DNA of 7,410 nt, taken from positions 1 to 7,410 of the forward strand of contig DMOT01000270.1 in NCBI GenBank assembly GCA_003456765.1. Direction: 5' to 3'. The notes under the pieces were generated by a model. The model saw only the letters and a program-made list of their open reading frames with translations. It did not search any database and was not told where the DNA came from. Of this stretch, positions 6,589-7,410 are shown piece after piece (within the stretch, counting starts at the first letter, position 1; each line of letters begins with the position of its first letter). The position numbers and the translations under genes were made by a program. Source of the stretch: Bacillota bacterium (lineage in GTDB: Bacteria; Bacillota; DTU025).

Positions 6589-6631
6589 AAGGCACGGACG
6601 CTCAGGTCTGTCCCTGAATCGCCCGTGCCTT
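6589..6631. terminator. Two-level hairpin between convergent genes, probable bidirectional terminator
   Basis: AAGGCACGG (6589-6597) pairs perfectly with CCGTGCCTT (6623-6631). Inside, TCAGG (6602-6606) pairs with CCTGA (6613-6617) around a 6-base loop. It lies 30 bases after the GH31 stop and about 50 bases beyond the stop of the convergent transporter gene, where a shared terminator is expected. Neither side has a good T-run (TTCTC on plus, TTATGTT on minus), so efficiency is uncertain. Confidence 0.55.
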
Positions 6632-6683
6632 CTCACGCTCTATCCCTCAGACATGATGGCGACCGCGCAATCTCGCACATGGC

Positions 6684-7410
6684 CTACCCCGTTCTCTTGA
6701 GCTTGCCTGTGCGCATTGCGTAGTTTTCTCCCATGGAGAAGACCCAGAATCCAACGGGAATCAGGATCGCTCCCAAGAGCACAAGCGCCAGGAGATCCGG
6801 CAGAAGCATCCTTACGCTTGCGCCTTCAAGTAGTGCGGCTCTCGCCGCCCGCAATGTGTATGTCGCGGGGGATATGTACGACAACGGCCTGACCCATGCG
6901 GGAAGAACCGCGACATCGTAATATACTCCTGACACCAGCAGCACCACGGCTTGGAAGATGTGGGTAGCCTGTGAACCCTTCTCCGGGGATATGAGGGGCA
7001 ATACTGCGGCCGCAAGCCCCATTCCAATGAAGGCAAGGCTTGAGGCAGCAAGTGTCAGCAAAGCCCCTCCCAGGTTCGCCTCTGCCAGAGAGATGTTGAA
7101 CGCCAGGGTTACTGCGGTGAGACATATCACCACTCGAACCAGCCCGTAAGCGATCGCCCACATGCACACGCCAAACATGTATACGCCCCTCGGCTGTGGG
7201 GCCATGAACGAGTACTCGATGGTCCCCTCCCATCTCTCCCAGGCGACTGATTCTGCAACCTCGTGAAATAGGCTGGAAAGAAAGCCCCAGAGCCGAGCGC
7301 CTGCCACGAGGAAACGCACCCGTTCGTTCAGCCCCTCCTGAGGTCCGCTCCCTCCTATGAAACCAATACTGAAGACGTTGAGTACCGGGGAGATTGCGCT
7401 GCCACTTTCC
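6684..7410 (-). CDS. ABC-2-type exporter permease subunit (N-terminus beyond window edge)
   Basis: This is the membrane subunit of an ABC exporter that would work with a separate ATP-binding protein. The visible 241 residues are open to the right edge, and the TAG stop is at 6686-6684. The family signature WERWEGTIEYSFMAP (about visible residues 57-71) marks the cytoplasmic segment typical of ABC-2 permeases. It is followed by hydrophobic segments near 77-107, 116-142, 151-170 and 205-226, and by PLSYISPATYTL (about 175-186) before the last helix. The protein ends in a basic tail, MRTGKLKRTG. A GTG at 7319 could be misread as the start, but coding sequence (SAISPVLNVFSIGFIGG) continues upstream without a stop, so the true start is outside. 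The substrate is unknown; such permeases export drugs, polysaccharides, peptides or ions. The ATPase partner is probably further upstream, outside the window. Confidence 0.88.
   Translation of the reverse strand, partial: ESGSAISPVLNVFSIGFIGGSGPQEGLNERVRFLVAGARLWGFLSSLFHEVAESVAWERWEGTIEYSFMAPQPRGVYMFGVCMWAIAYGLVRVVICLTAVTLAFNISLAEANLGGALLTLAASSLAFIGMGLAAAVLPLISPEKGSQATHIFQAVVLLVSGVYYDVAVLPAWVRPLSYISPATYTLRAARAALLEGASVRMLLPDLLALVLLGAILIPVGFWVFSMGENYAMRTGKLKRTG

Noticed and set aside
6733..7233. Other open frames on both strands over the ABC permease
   Set aside because: The hydrophobic minus-strand frame ending at 6684 has clear ABC-2 features and stays open to the edge; the others are its out-of-frame shadows.
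1..7410. CRISPR array, insertion sequence, prophage, toxin-antitoxin or other defence system
   Set aside because: No regularly spaced repeats, transposase or integrase motifs, or paired small toxin-antitoxin genes were seen on either strand.

Overview
The window reads as part of the chromosome of a GC-rich member of the Bacillota (clostridial type). The evidence is the minus-strand cluster rpmE - tdk - DUF1385 (YqhQ-like) - prfA, an order typical of that phylum, together with strong Shine-Dalgarno sequences, non-ATG starts (TTG for rpmE, GTG for tdk) and a good sigma-28/sigma-D-type promoter, which points to a motile organism. The genus cannot be fixed from this sequence.

Layout. Positions 1-2173 (minus strand) hold a translation and nucleotide-salvage cluster, read right to left: ribosomal protein L31, thymidine kinase, a DUF1385 membrane protein and the N-terminal third of release factor 1, which runs off the left edge. 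tdk/DUF1385 overlap by 4 bases and DUF1385/prfA by 8, so these three genes are translationally coupled. A strong rho-independent terminator and a second hairpin separate rpmE from tdk. A vegetative-type promoter for rpmE lies at 2222-2250. Positions 2174-2470 are a divergent control region that also carries a sigma-D-like promoter facing right.

Positions 2471-3526 (plus strand) encode a 351-residue protein with calcium-loop-like Asp/Asn motifs. It resembles a widespread uncharacterised family, and its promoter suggests it belongs to the motility regulon. Positions 3527-4057 form a long stretch without a convincing gene, ending in an AT-rich leader with a weak promoter candidate. Positions 4058-6559 (plus strand) encode a complete family GH31 alpha-glucosidase with both catalytic aspartates. 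A two-level hairpin at 6589-6631 lies between it and a convergent ABC-2-type exporter permease (minus strand, 6684 to the right edge, N-terminus cut off).

The minus-strand cluster is housekeeping. The right-hand genes appear to be independent units: a probable motility-linked protein, a cytoplasmic carbohydrate hydrolase without visible transporter or regulator partners, and one subunit of a drug- or polymer-type exporter. No tRNA, rRNA, CRISPR array, insertion sequence or phage gene was recognised. The most interesting signals are the sigma-D-promoted EF-hand-like protein and the terminator lying directly in front of tdk and, through coupling, prfA. No new multi-gene system is evident.
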